This document shows, piece after piece, positions 1 through 7,697 of a stretch of 48,344 bases of DNA; within the stretch, counting starts at the first letter, position 1; every line of letters starts with the position of its first letter. The DNA is from Mariprofundus sp. (GTDB lineage: Bacteria; Pseudomonadota; Zetaproteobacteria; Mariprofundales; Mariprofundaceae): the NCBI GenBank assembly GCA_021772835.1, contig JAJFLE010000065.1, forward strand, positions 1 to 48,344, read 5' to 3'. A program made the translations under genes and the position numbers. Under the pieces are notes generated by a model. That model did no database searches. It was not told where the DNA came from and saw only the letters and a program-made list of their open reading frames with translations.

Positions 1-70
1 GATCCTCGGGCTTCTTGTAGTCAGCTAACAGACCATCAATTAGGTCTGCTGGTAATTTTGAAACGGTCAT
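1..70 (-). CDS. IS256-family (mutator-type) transposase, N-terminal 23 residues
   Basis: This is a partial gene cut by the window edge. It starts with ATG at 70 on the minus strand, preceded by a good ribosome binding site (AAAGGAG, 77-83). The visible residues begin MTVSKLPADLIDGLL and end in a YKKPED motif, which I recognise as the usual opening of IS256-type DDE transposases (commonly L-x-GYKxPEDL in relatives). The catalytic DDE residues lie outside the window. The protein would cut and rejoin the terminal inverted repeats. Confidence 0.75.
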   Translation of the reverse strand, partial: MTVSKLPADLIDGLLADYKKPED

Positions 71-139
71 ACTCTCTCCTTTGAGTAAGACGGAACTATC
101 CGTCAATTTAACCGTTTACACAAAATTCAGGACACCCCC
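1..139 (-). mobile_element. IS256-family insertion sequence, 5' end (truncated by window edge)
   Basis: The element's outer end lies at 113-139 and reads on the minus strand GGGGGTGTCCTGAATTTTGT followed by GTAAACG. The same 27 bases occur in opposite orientation at the far right end of the window. The element runs leftward out of the window and contains the start of a transposase gene. Assignment to IS256 rests on the transposase N-terminus and on the style of the terminal repeat. It has inserted into a histidine kinase gene whose reading frame resumes at 140. Confidence 0.8.
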
Positions 140-1381
140 ATACTTAATATAGCCCCAATCACAAATAGTGATGGATCCATTACCCACTTTGTCGGCTCTC
201 ATGCCGATATCAGCGAATTGGAAAAGATGGAGCAACAATTTCATCGTGCCCAGAAAATGGAGGCGATCGGGATTCTGGTTGGTGGCATTGCACATGATTT
301 CAATAACATACTGGCAGGTATGACCGGCAACCTGTATCTGGCCAATATGTTCACAAAGGGAATGCCCGATGTGCAGCAAAAACTTGCCAATGTTGAGGAT
401 CTCTCTTTTCGTGCCGCCGATTTAATTAAGCAGCTGCTCACCTTTGCTCGCAAAGACAGGGTTAGTATACAACCATTGCCATTGACACCATTCATTAAAG
501 AAGCAATCAAACTTTTCCATTCATTATTGCCTGAAAATATCATCATACATCAAGAAATTTGCAGGGATTCCATCCTTATTAATGGAGATGCTGCTCAGCT
601 GCATCAGGTGCTGCTGAATCTGGTTACCAATGCTCGCGATGCGCTCGAGCATGTGGATGAGCCTAGTCTTACCATCAAACTCGAGGCCGTTCACGTTGAT
701 AACAGCTATATTAAAAGTCATGAATATTTCAAAAATGGACACTATGCGCATCTGAGTATCCATGATAATGGCTCTGGGATTTCCGAGGATCATTTGAACC
801 ATCTGTTTGAACCGTTCTTTACCACCAAGGAGCAGGGCAAAGGAACGGGTCTTGGTCTGGCGATGGCCTATGGAGCAATTAAAACCCACCACGGCTATAT
901 AGAGGTTGATAGTACAGAGGGTAAAGGCTCGACTTTCCATATTTACATACCAATGCTGAAGGATGGCGTTGTTGCCCGGTCAGATCTTCAAGATGAGATA
1001 GCAGTTGAAGGGCAAGGTGAATTGATTCTGCTTGTGGATGATGAAGTGGCAGTACTTCATGCCGGAAAAGAGGTGTTGGAATCGTTTGGCTATCAAGTAT
1101 TGGTTGCCTCGGACGGGCTGGAGGCCGTTGATGTATTCACCGCCAATCGGGATGAAGTGTCGCTTATTATTATTGATGTTGTGATGCCAAAACTGGGCGG
1201 TGTGAAGGCTGTTGAACGCATGCAGAGTATGTGCCCTGATGTTAAAGTTATCTTTTCCACTGGATACGACAAAGAAACAATATTGCAAGGTAGATTACCT
1301 GCACATGGAGCAGTCATTCTTTCCAAGCCCTATGATATTGATGGGCTAAAAAAACAGGTTTCAAATCTGTTGCATTCATAA
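140..1381 (+). pseudogene. PAS-hybrid sensor histidine kinase, 5' end removed by IS256 insertion
   Basis: The frame is open from the IS boundary at 140 and the first residues (ITNSDGSITHFVGSHADISE) are the tail of a PAS/PAC sensor domain, so the native start and sensor lie on the other side of the IS. HisKA follows with the H-box AHDFNN (His codon 293-295). The HATPase has N-box NLVTNARDAL, G1 DNGSGI, F-box EPFFTTK and G2 GTGLGLAM. A C-terminal receiver has phospho-acceptor Asp codon 1175-1177 (IIIDVVMP) and the SKP lysine motif. A TTG at 218 could start a sensorless kinase, but it has no ribosome binding site that I can see. The kinase and receiver are intact. The signal sensed is unknown. 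Confidence 0.85.
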
Positions 1382-1477
1382 CCTGTTTACCATTCTGATT
1401 GCCTGGCTCAATAAACGAAATACTGCCCTCGTCAATAAGGTGGCGGATGCAATTGTTCTCCGTAACGGGTTGAGCGG

Positions 1478-2677
1478 TTAATTTAACTGCTGAGTCTGAA
1501 GCTCGTTGAGTTTGTCCATCAGCTGTGAACGTTGTTTGGCGGCATTGGCAAACAGAGCATTGCGCAGCGGTGGATAAGCCTCCACTACAGCTATAAATGC
1601 ATCGCAGGGAATGTGTACTATGGCCAGAGCTGAGTTGGCAATCATATCGGCAGGGCAGCCACCATCCTGAATGGCTTCAGTATCACCAATAAGTGAGCCG
1701 GGAGTGAGTGACTTCAGCTCTCTAAGCGAATCCTTGTCCTGCAACTGAAAGCAGGCTTCACCGCGAACAATCAAGTCGACATAACTCAGCTTTTCACCCG
1801 ACTTGTGAATGGTTGTGCCTGTCGGATATTGGCGGATAAAACTCTCTACTGCCATATGCTGGCGCATATCCAGCGGTACATTTTCCAGAAGTGGACATGA
1901 TGAAATAAGCGCTGTCATGCGGCGAAAATCAGCTTTGTGTTGCAGAGCTGCTTTCAGGCTGGGTGATCTGGCAAGAGCTGTTGCCATCTTTCTGCGTGGT
2001 AGTTTGGCGACGATACTAATTTTATTGGCCACGACATCGGTTTTATGTGGACCTGGAAGCAGCAGGGTGCTTTCAGCAACCACATCACCGGCCTGAATCA
2101 GGTTGAGCAGAACAGGTTTACCGTTATTGCCTTTGATGAACTCTGCCAGTTCTCCCTCGCAGACCAGGTAAAGTGTGTCATCCATCTCACCACGACGAAA
2201 CAGATGATGGCCTTCTTGCAGGCGTTTTTGATGCAGTTTCAGCCACAAAATATTGCGCATGCTCAAAGGCAGTAATTTTCTAATATCTTCGCGGTACTGG
2301 CCTCTGGAGTTGTTGATGCGACCGATCTGAGGGAATTGCATGGCCAGATTATCAGCTTTGCTGTTTTCACCTTGTTTGAGCAATAAATGATGCAGGTGTC
2401 GCAGGATTTCTGTAGCAGTGGACAGCTGACCTGCATTGAGCAGGAGTTCTGCGTATTGTCGGACATACGCTTTATTTTCCGGATACAATTTAACCAGATC
2501 AGCATAAACCTTGAGTTGAGGGCTCTGGTTGGAGAATACGGAAACATTGTGATCGGACATATGGGACGTAACGCTACTGCCACATCCGGTGGGGGCAAAC
2601 AGGCAATCATCATGATGATTGCTTTGACTGGTCATGCCTGAGTGCGAATTGTTTTCGCATTCATCACCATTTCTCAT
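1478..2677 (-). CDS. Protein with two cyclic-nucleotide-binding (Crp-like) domains and no DNA-binding domain
   Basis: The protein has 399 residues if it starts at 2677. Starts at 2635 and 2560 are also possible, and none has a clear ribosome binding site; the first 50 residues are low-complexity and rich in Asn, His and Ser, which favours a later start. Residues about 55-110 look like a helical TPR-like hairpin pair (YPENKAYVRQYAELLLNAGQ). A first cNMP-binding beta roll spans about 150-260 (FRRGEMDDTLYLVCEGEL) and a second about 270-380 (SGEKLSYVDLIVRGEA). No helix-turn-helix or enzymatic domain follows, so it is probably a cytoplasmic regulator or adaptor, not a Crp-type transcription factor. 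It is divergent from the ferredoxin gene with only 30 bp between them. Confidence 0.7.
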   Translation of the reverse strand: MRNGDECENNSHSGMTSQSNHHDDCLFAPTGCGSSVTSHMSDHNVSVFSNQSPQLKVYADLVKLYPENKAYVRQYAELLLNAGQLSTATEILRHLHHLLLKQGENSKADNLAMQFPQIGRINNSRGQYREDIRKLLPLSMRNILWLKLHQKRLQEGHHLFRRGEMDDTLYLVCEGELAEFIKGNNGKPVLLNLIQAGDVVAESTLLLPGPHKTDVVANKISIVAKLPRRKMATALARSPSLKAALQHKADFRRMTALISSCPLLENVPLDMRQHMAVESFIRQYPTGTTIHKSGEKLSYVDLIVRGEACFQLQDKDSLRELKSLTPGSLIGDTEAIQDGGCPADMIANSALAIVHIPCDAFIAVVEAYPPLRNALFANAAKQRSQLMDKLNELQTQQLN

Positions 2678-2707
2678 TAAGATTCGGGTTTCCGGGAGTT
2701 CTTATCA

Positions 2708-2962
2708 ATGGCTTTGACTATTACAGATGACTGTATCAATTGTGCGGTGTGTGAACCTGAGTGCCCAAACTTGGCTATTTTCGAGGGTGAGGAAATCTTC
2801 GAAATTGATCCGGATCGTTGCACTGAGTGCGTTGGTCACTTTGACGAACCGCAGTGCCAGATGGTTTGCCCGGTTGATTGTATTCCACTTGATGCAAACC
2901 GAATCGAATCGAAAGATGAGTTGCAGAAGAAATACGAGTTATTGACGGGGCAGGGCATATGA
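2708..2962 (+). CDS. 2[4Fe-4S] ferredoxin, YfhL/Alvin type
   Basis: The 84-residue protein has two cluster motifs: CINCAVCEPECP (CxxCxxCxxxCP) and a second, CTECVGHFDEPQCQMVCP, in which eight residues separate the second and third cysteines. That long insertion and the C-terminal helix are typical of the Allochromatium-type low-potential ferredoxins, to which E. coli YfhL belongs. It is an electron carrier of the cytoplasm; its partner is not evident here. A GGGAG ribosome binding site precedes ATG 2708. The gene overlaps gmk by 4 bp (ATGA), so the two are translationally coupled. Confidence 0.9.
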   Translation: MALTITDDCINCAVCEPECPNLAIFEGEEIFEIDPDRCTECVGHFDEPQCQMVCPVDCIPLDANRIESKDELQKKYELLTGQGI

Positions 2963-3504
2963 GCGGCCAGCTGTTTATCATTTCAGGCCCATCGGGTGCC
3001 GGAAAGTCGAGCCTGTGTGCGGCCTTGCTGGAGAAGTGTGCGAATCTGAATCTCTCTATCTCCTGTACCACACGTAACCCACGCCCCGGTGAAGTGAATG
3101 GACGCGAATACCACTTTCTTGATCGGGAAGCATTCGAAACCCAGCGTGATCAGGGTGGATTTCTTGAGTGGGCAAACGTACATGGTAATATGTACGGTAC
3201 ACGTCAGTCTGATGTTGAATCAATGATGGCAGCAGGGTCCAATGTGCTGTTGGAGATTGACTGGCAAGGGGCTGCCCAGGTGGCAGAGAAGATTCCGGCT
3301 GCTGTGCGTATATTTGTTTTGCCACCTTCACTGGATGTGTTAAGGCATCGCCTGACCTCACGTGCTCAGGATGAAGCCGAGGTTGTTAACTTTCGCGTAG
3401 CAGCAGCCGTTGATGAGATGAACCATGCCGGAGAGGCACACTTCCGGGTGATCAATGATGATTTCGACGAGGCGCTCGCACAGCTGTTGAAAATATTCCA
3501 GTAA
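2959..3504 (+). CDS. gmk: Guanylate kinase
   Basis: The 181-residue enzyme converts GMP and ATP to GDP and ADP in purine salvage. The P-loop GPSGAGKSS is at residues 10-18. The GMP-binding region follows (SCTTRNPRPGEVNGREYHFL), then the E-W-A-x-VHGNMYGT segment and LEIDWQGAAQV. It is slightly shorter than the 200-210 residues of most homologues, ending soon after the last helix. Start ATG 2959 overlaps the ferredoxin stop. It heads the widespread gmk-rpoZ-spoT arrangement, which ties guanine nucleotide supply to ppGpp metabolism. Confidence 0.95.
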   Translation: MSGQLFIISGPSGAGKSSLCAALLEKCANLNLSISCTTRNPRPGEVNGREYHFLDREAFETQRDQGGFLEWANVHGNMYGTRQSDVESMMAAGSNVLLEIDWQGAAQVAEKIPAAVRIFVLPPSLDVLRHRLTSRAQDEAEVVNFRVAAAVDEMNHAGEAHFRVINDDFDEALAQLLKIFQ

Positions 3505-3550
3505 TTCAGACACGTGTTAACAGACCCTGATCGTTTCGTTTTTTATATAA

Positions 3551-3567
3551 GTTGCATTTTGTGCAAC
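3551..3567. repeat. Small inverted repeat between gmk and rpoZ
   Basis: GTTGCA-TTTTG-TGCAAC forms a 6-bp stem with a 5-nt loop. No T-run follows on either strand, so it is not a convincing terminator. It could be an attenuating hairpin or an operator in the rpoZ promoter region. Confidence 0.35.
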
Positions 3568-3611
3568 CCTTCCTAGGTTGTCAGACATAGTTCCAGTTGG
3601 AGGTAAGCCGC

Positions 3612-3869
3612 ATGGCTCGCGTAACCGTAGAAGATTGTATCCGTTATTATCCTAACCGCTTTGAGATGGTTCTGTTGGCGTCCCGTCGTGCCCGTCAGCT
3701 GCTCAATGGTATGCCTGCTTTGCTGGAAACAGAAGGCGACAAACATGCTGTACAGGCTTTGCGTGAAATGGGCGATGGTTATGTTTCATGGGAATCTCTG
3801 TTTGAACAGGACGAACAGGCACGCCTTCGTTCCAGCCAGTTTGATGAAGATGAGGCTGGCGCTGCCTGA
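3612..3869 (+). CDS. rpoZ: RNA polymerase omega subunit
   Basis: The 85-residue protein begins MARVTVEDCI and continues NRFEMVLLASRRARQL, the diagnostic omega motif that clamps the C-terminal tail of the beta' subunit. The start at 3612 is chosen because GGAGG at 3599-3603 lies 8 bp upstream; the TTG at 3597 lies in that ribosome binding site and is not a start. The C-terminus is acidic (DEDEAGAA). Omega takes part in ppGpp binding by RNA polymerase, which fits its place before spoT. Confidence 0.95.
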   Translation: MARVTVEDCIRYYPNRFEMVLLASRRARQLLNGMPALLETEGDKHAVQALREMGDGYVSWESLFEQDEQARLRSSQFDEDEAGAA

Positions 3870-3912
3870 TTGCCTCGGCTCGCGTAGTACCTAGTCCATT
3901 CGACCTTAAGCT

Positions 3913-6060
3913 GTGAGCCGTATCTTTGAAATTACCGAACGTGTTGCTTCCTATGCACCCAAGGCGGATCTTGACCGCATAAACCGCGCTTATGTTTTTG
4001 CGGCTCATGCGCACGCTGGCCAGACTCGTATATCCGGTGAGCCCTATATTACACATCCATTGGCTGTAGCCGACATCCTTGCCAGTCTTGGCATGGATGA
4101 AGCTACGATCATTACCGGCATTCTGCATGATACCGTTGAAGATACGGACGTTACGCTTGAAGAAATTGAGTCTCACTTTGGTATGGATGTAGCCATTCTT
4201 GTCGATGGTGTGACCAAGATCGGTAAAATCCATTTTAACTCATCCGAACACAAACAGGCAGAAAACTTCCGCAAGATGATTCTGGCTACAGCCAAAGATT
4301 TGCGCGTGTTGATCGTGAAGCTGGCTGATCGCCTGCATAACATGCGAACACTAGGTTTCATGCGTGAGGAAAAGCGCCGCATGATCGGAGAGGAGACGCT
4401 GCAAATCTATGCGCCACTGGCGCACCGGCTCGGTATCCACTGGGTCAAACAGGAGATGGAAGATCTGGTCTTCTCCTATCTCGAAACCGATGCCTACAAA
4501 TCGCTACTGCATGAAATGCAGGGTCGGCTGGAAGGATTGAATAAAACGCGTGCAAGGCTTGAAAGCATTATCCAGGAGGCGTTGCAGCGCCAGGGCCTGA
4601 AAGCATCCGTACAGGGGCGCATGAAACACCTGTATAGCATCCATGAAAAAATGCAGCGCAAGCATGTGAATTTCGATGATATTTTCGATCTTGTTGCATT
4701 CCGCGTCATTGTTGATGATATGACTAAATGTTATCAGGCACTTGGTGTGGTACACAGTCTGTACCGTCCGGTTCCCGGCCGGTTCAAGGATTACATCGCT
4801 CTGCCCAAGCCGAATGGATACCAGTCCTTACACACCGCTGTGATAGGCCCGGAAAACTTTCGTATTGAAGTGCAGATCAGAACCGAAGCCATGCACTCCT
4901 ACGCTGAAGACGGTGTGGCGGCTCACTGGGCTTATAAAGAAGGTGCAACTGAGGCTGGCGAGCGTGAAAGCTTTAAATGGCTGAAACAGTTGACCGAATT
5001 ATTGAAGGATGCTGAAAATCCAAGTGAATTTCTTGAAAATGTACGGCTCGATCTGTTTGTACAAGAGGTTTATGTTTTTAGTCGCGATGGCGATATTTTT
5101 CCATTACCGAGAGGGGCCAGACCACTGGACTTTGCTTATGCCGTCCACACTGATATTGGTCATCATTGCATAGGTGTTCGCATCAACGGTGAGATGGCTG
5201 ATTTTTCGACGCGTTTGAGAAACGGGGATCAGATTGAGATTATGACTAGCCCGGATCAGTCACCGAGCAGGCAGTGGTTGCAGTATGTGAAAACACCGCG
5301 AGCACGCCAGTCTATTCGCCAGTGGTTCAAACGTCAGGAACGCGAGACCTGTATTCGAGTGGGGCAGAAAATTCTGCATGAATCCATTGGTAAAAAAGAC
5401 ATTTCTGCCGAGGTTTTGAAGGGTCTCAACTGTGAAAGCATGGAAGAGCTCAAGATTCGACTGGGGCGTGGCGAGATACCGATTCACGCGCTGCTGGAGA
5501 CGGACGATCATGGTAAGCGGATTTTGCCGCTTAAACTGACAGGTTTAAGGCGTTCCATGATGCATGCGGCCGAGTGCTGTCACCCTATTCCGGGGGATCC
5601 CGTGCTTGGGTTGTTTACCACTGGTGAAGGTATGATGTTACATCATCGCAAGTGCCCTGAGGTTTCCGACCAGAAGAATGCCGACTGGCTGGAAGTGGAG
5701 TGGGAGTCACAGCCGGGGCAGCTGTTTAAAACAGGTATCGAGGTCCGTTCTCAAAATGAACGCGGTATGCTGGCCAATGTAACGCGCAGTATTGCTGATG
5801 CTTCATCGAGCATTGAAGATTTGAAACTGAGTCAGCGTGGTGGCTCGATGACCGAGTTGCTGTTCCTTGTGGAGGTGGAAGATCGCAACCACCTGGCCGC
5901 AACCATGCGTTCGATCAAGGCAGTATCGGGTGTGGTGAGTGTATCCCGCCGTAATCGTGTGGGGCTCAGTGGCAGGCCGGGAACCAGAGCACTGGGAGAA
6001 ACACTGCGTGATTTCTTCAGCCGAAAATCCACATCAAAACCCACATCAAAATCGACATAA
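3913..6060 (+). CDS. spoT: Bifunctional (p)ppGpp synthetase/hydrolase
   Basis: The 715-residue RelA/SpoT homologue starts at GTG 3913; an in-frame stop at 3907 excludes earlier starts. The N-terminal HD hydrolase is intact (ITHPLAVA, HDTVED, DRLHNMRT). The synthetase domain has the RFKDYIALPKPNGYQSLHT segment with the RxKD form typical of bifunctional enzymes, not the ExDD form of RelA-only synthetases. TGS (VFSRDGDIFPLP..), a zinc-finger/helical region (HAAECCHPIPGD) and a C-terminal ACT domain follow. It should both make and degrade the stringent alarmone. No relA-only gene lies in the window. The basic tail SRKSTSKPTSKST is low complexity. Confidence 0.95.
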   Translation: MSRIFEITERVASYAPKADLDRINRAYVFAAHAHAGQTRISGEPYITHPLAVADILASLGMDEATIITGILHDTVEDTDVTLEEIESHFGMDVAILVDGVTKIGKIHFNSSEHKQAENFRKMILATAKDLRVLIVKLADRLHNMRTLGFMREEKRRMIGEETLQIYAPLAHRLGIHWVKQEMEDLVFSYLETDAYKSLLHEMQGRLEGLNKTRARLESIIQEALQRQGLKASVQGRMKHLYSIHEKMQRKHVNFDDIFDLVAFRVIVDDMTKCYQALGVVHSLYRPVPGRFKDYIALPKPNGYQSLHTAVIGPENFRIEVQIRTEAMHSYAEDGVAAHWAYKEGATEAGERESFKWLKQLTELLKDAENPSEFLENVRLDLFVQEVYVFSRDGDIFPLPRGARPLDFAYAVHTDIGHHCIGVRINGEMADFSTRLRNGDQIEIMTSPDQSPSRQWLQYVKTPRARQSIRQWFKRQERETCIRVGQKILHESIGKKDISAEVLKGLNCESMEELKIRLGRGEIPIHALLETDDHGKRILPLKLTGLRRSMMHAAECCHPIPGDPVLGLFTTGEGMMLHHRKCPEVSDQKNADWLEVEWESQPGQLFKTGIEVRSQNERGMLANVTRSIADASSSIEDLKLSQRGGSMTELLFLVEVEDRNHLAATMRSIKAVSGVVSVSRRNRVGLSGRPGTRALGETLRDFFSRKSTSKPTSKST

Positions 6061-6075
6061 ACAGGAGTAGAGAGC

Positions 6076-6462
6076 ATGAGTGCTGTTCAGATCATACATT
6101 CAGATGATGCGCCCAAGGCTGTGGGCCCATATAGCCAGGCGGTTGTTTCCGCTGGTGTGCTGTATGCATCCGGTCAGATCGGGTTGCTGCCTGTCGAGGG
6201 CAAGCTCATCGCTGATGATGTTGAGTCACAGGCAACACAGGTAACAAAAAACCTGTCTGCCGTATTAAATAAAGCGGGGGCTTCGCTGACGGATATTCTC
6301 AAGGTGAATATATTCCTCGTAGATATGGCTGATTTTCCACGGGTGAACACGATATATGCTGCATGGCTTGGAGAACACCGGCCTGCACGTGCTACTGTTG
6401 CTGTTGCTGCTCTGCCGCTGGGAGCAAAAGTAGAAATGGATCTGATTGCCAGAGTTGGATAA
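6076..6462 (+). CDS. ridA: RidA family enamine/imine deaminase (YjgF/YER057c/UK114)
   Basis: The 128-residue protein has the RidA signatures GPYSQAVVSAGVLYASGQIGL near the N-terminus (described here by its core) and the C-terminal RPARATVAVAALPLGAKVE, whose arginine (RAT) is the catalytic residue in true RidA proteins. RidA hydrolyses reactive 2-aminoacrylate-type intermediates released by PLP enzymes, protecting the cytoplasm. An AGGAG ribosome binding site lies 16 bp downstream of spoT. In enterobacteria trmH occupies a similar position between spoT and recG, so ridA is a local variation. Confidence 0.92.
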   Translation: MSAVQIIHSDDAPKAVGPYSQAVVSAGVLYASGQIGLLPVEGKLIADDVESQATQVTKNLSAVLNKAGASLTDILKVNIFLVDMADFPRVNTIYAAWLGEHRPARATVAVAALPLGAKVEMDLIARVG

Positions 6463-6587
6463 TTGAATCCGAAGGTTAAAACTGACCGGGATCAATAAAA
6501 AGGCTCATTGCGAAAGTCCGGGAAATAGTCTCAGTAAATATAGAAGTGAAGACGCTTCCTGTCTTGGTGTTGATGTAGGGATTGTTT

Positions 6588-6617
6588 GTTCATTCTTTGT
6601 TCGTACAAAGAATGAAC
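6588..6617. repeat. Perfect 13-bp inverted repeat
   Basis: GTTCATTCTTTGT (6588-6600) and ACAAAGAATGAAC (6605-6617) flank the 4-nt loop TCGT. The stem is strong, but no T-run follows on either strand, so a simple intrinsic terminator is unlikely. Confidence 0.75.
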
Positions 6618-6636
6618 CAAGAAAAACGCCCCGGAA

Positions 6637-6734
6637 AGCAGCCTGCCCTACGGATACCCGATCCTGCATATTCAAAACCGGCCACGGCTCCGCCGCTCTT
6701 CTCCGATTTTGAATATTTGTCTCGGCAGTCTGCT
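6637..6734. repeat. Long imperfect hairpin with nested arms
   Basis: The outer arms are AGCAGCCTGCC (6637-6647) and GGCAGTCTGCT (6724-6734), 10 of 11 paired. The inner arms ATATTCAAAA (6668-6677) and TTTTGAATAT (6707-6716) pair perfectly and are extended inward by CCGG/CCG. Outside, CCCC (6629-6632) can pair with GGGG (6738-6741). The nested pairing indicates a structured RNA or a decayed palindromic mobile element. Confidence 0.55.
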
Positions 6735-6829
6735 AGCGGGGAATCAAAAACCAGAACTTAATGAGCAAGTCCTACCGTACGTCGGGGCAATGCCGTTTAC
6801 TCCCCCTTATAGATTTGCCGAATAGAGTT

Positions 6830-6873
6830 ATTCACTACAGGAACAAGCTTCGGATGCAGCGGCTGTAGTGAAT
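6830..6873. repeat. 11-bp inverted repeat
   Basis: ATTCACTACAG (6830-6840) pairs perfectly with CTGTAGTGAAT (6863-6873) across a 22-nt loop. Confidence 0.6.
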
Positions 6874-6926
6874 GGCTCGTATGAGGGAATCCAAAGGGCA
6901 AAGATATCGGGGGCGGCTTTCTTTCA

Positions 6927-6954
6927 CCCCTTTCTTTACCGCTAAAGAAAGGGG
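6927..6954. repeat. 11-bp inverted repeat
   Basis: CCCCTTTCTTT (6927-6937) pairs perfectly with AAAGAAAGGGG (6944-6954) across a 6-nt loop. A second short palindrome, CTCTGCT-GT-AGCAGAG, follows at 6959-6974. Confidence 0.6.
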
Positions 6955-7064
6955 GATGCTCTGCTGTAGCAGAGTAGTATGTAGCTTTAAAGCATCTATC
7001 ATCGCATAACGGGGATCAAAAAACTTTCTTCAGCCATATCTACCTAATGCGCGATGAACCAAAT

Positions 7065-7093
7065 AAAAAGGGCGCCCTCTGGGCGCCCTTTTT
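7065..7093 (-). terminator. Strong intrinsic terminator of rpmB (structurally bidirectional)
   Basis: AAAAAGGGCGCCC (7065-7077) and GGGCGCCCTTTTT (7081-7093) form a perfect stem with loop TCT. Read on the minus strand, the GC stem is followed by a T-run 22 bp after the rpmB stop. The A/T symmetry would also let it stop plus-strand transcription arriving from ridA. Confidence 0.92.
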
Positions 7094-7114
7094 AATAATT
7101 AAGTGTGTGGTAAA

Positions 7115-7306
7115 TCAGGCTGCTTTCTGAATTTTACCAGAGCGCAGGCAGCTAGAGCAAACCTTCACGCGGCGAGGCTGACCTTCAACAACAGCACGTA
7201 CCTGCTGCAGGTTAGGCAGAAAACGACGACGAGTCGTATTATGCGCGTGACTGACATTGTTGCCGCTCATTGGGCCTTTTCCACATACTTCACAACGTTT
7301 TGCCAT
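7115..7306 (-). CDS. rpmB: 50S ribosomal protein L28
   Basis: The 63-residue protein begins [24 protein letters not shown], described here only by its opening, and continues with the RRRFLPNLQ motif of L28. Two CxxC pairs (CEVC near the N-terminus, CSSC near the C-terminus) show the zinc-binding (C+) form of the protein. GGAGGTAA upstream fixes the start at 7306; the longer frame to 7357 is not needed. No rpmG (L33) follows, unlike the common rpmB-rpmG pair. A strong terminator lies just downstream. Confidence 0.95.
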   Translation of the reverse strand: MAKRCEVCGKGPMSGNNVSHAHNTTRRRFLPNLQQVRAVVEGQPRRVKVCSSCLRSGKIQKAA

Positions 7307-7424
7307 GACTATTACCTCCGAAAACGGGGCGCACTTTAGGTGAATGTATCGGTGCATACAAGTAAAAACTTCACTGTTATTGAAGTTTAATTGAATTACA
7401 TTATCTCAGCGTCATATTTATTAG

Positions 7425-7579
7425 GGAAACTCTGAAAAACTACGTCCATGTCGTTTTTCAGCATGCAAAGGCAAAAAGGGGTAGTTTCACCTTTGTCCAC
7501 AAAATCAGGCGCTTTGAGTGCATCATTTTGGCAGGCCGTCCATGGCCTGCACGGATACGCTGACTTTTTCAGAGTATCC
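7425..7579. mobile_element. 155-bp MITE with TTAG target duplication
   Basis: The ends GGAAACTCTGAAAAA (7425-7439) and TTTTTCAGAGTATCC (7565-7579) are inverted repeats with one mismatch in 15. The element is flanked on both sides by TTAG (7421-7424 and 7580-7583), a 4-bp target duplication of the YTAR type used by IS5-group elements. It encodes no protein. It accounts for most of the non-coding stretch between rpmB (7306) and recG (7698); the rest of that stretch shows nothing clear. Confidence 0.75.
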
Positions 7580-7697
7580 TTAGCTCAAGTGTTGAGACAA
7601 AACAGGTTTTCCTGCCCGTGAAATATCTTGAGGCTATTGCAGAAGATGATTGTGTCTGGTGGTTGAGCAAGGCTTTGTATTCGGTCAATATCAGCCC

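Larger units (their letters stand above)
6463..7064. other. Gene-free, palindrome-rich intergenic region
   Basis: I find no coding frame with a plausible start. The stretch holds at least five inverted repeats: 6588-6617 (13-bp arms), 6637-6734 (a long imperfect hairpin with nested arms), 6830-6873 (11-bp arms), 6927-6954 (11-bp arms) and 6959-6974 (7-bp arms). The arms are separate sequences, not copies of one unit. It resembles the degenerate structured spacers found between genes in many gammaproteobacteria. Confidence 0.6.

Noticed and set aside
3551-3567. Terminator between gmk and rpoZ
   Set aside because: No T-run follows the 6-bp stem on either strand, and the genes are normally cotranscribed.
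7650-7697. Sixteen-residue N-terminal extension of RecG
   Set aside because: It would use TTG with no clear ribosome binding site; homologues begin near the ATG at 7698. It cannot be fully excluded.
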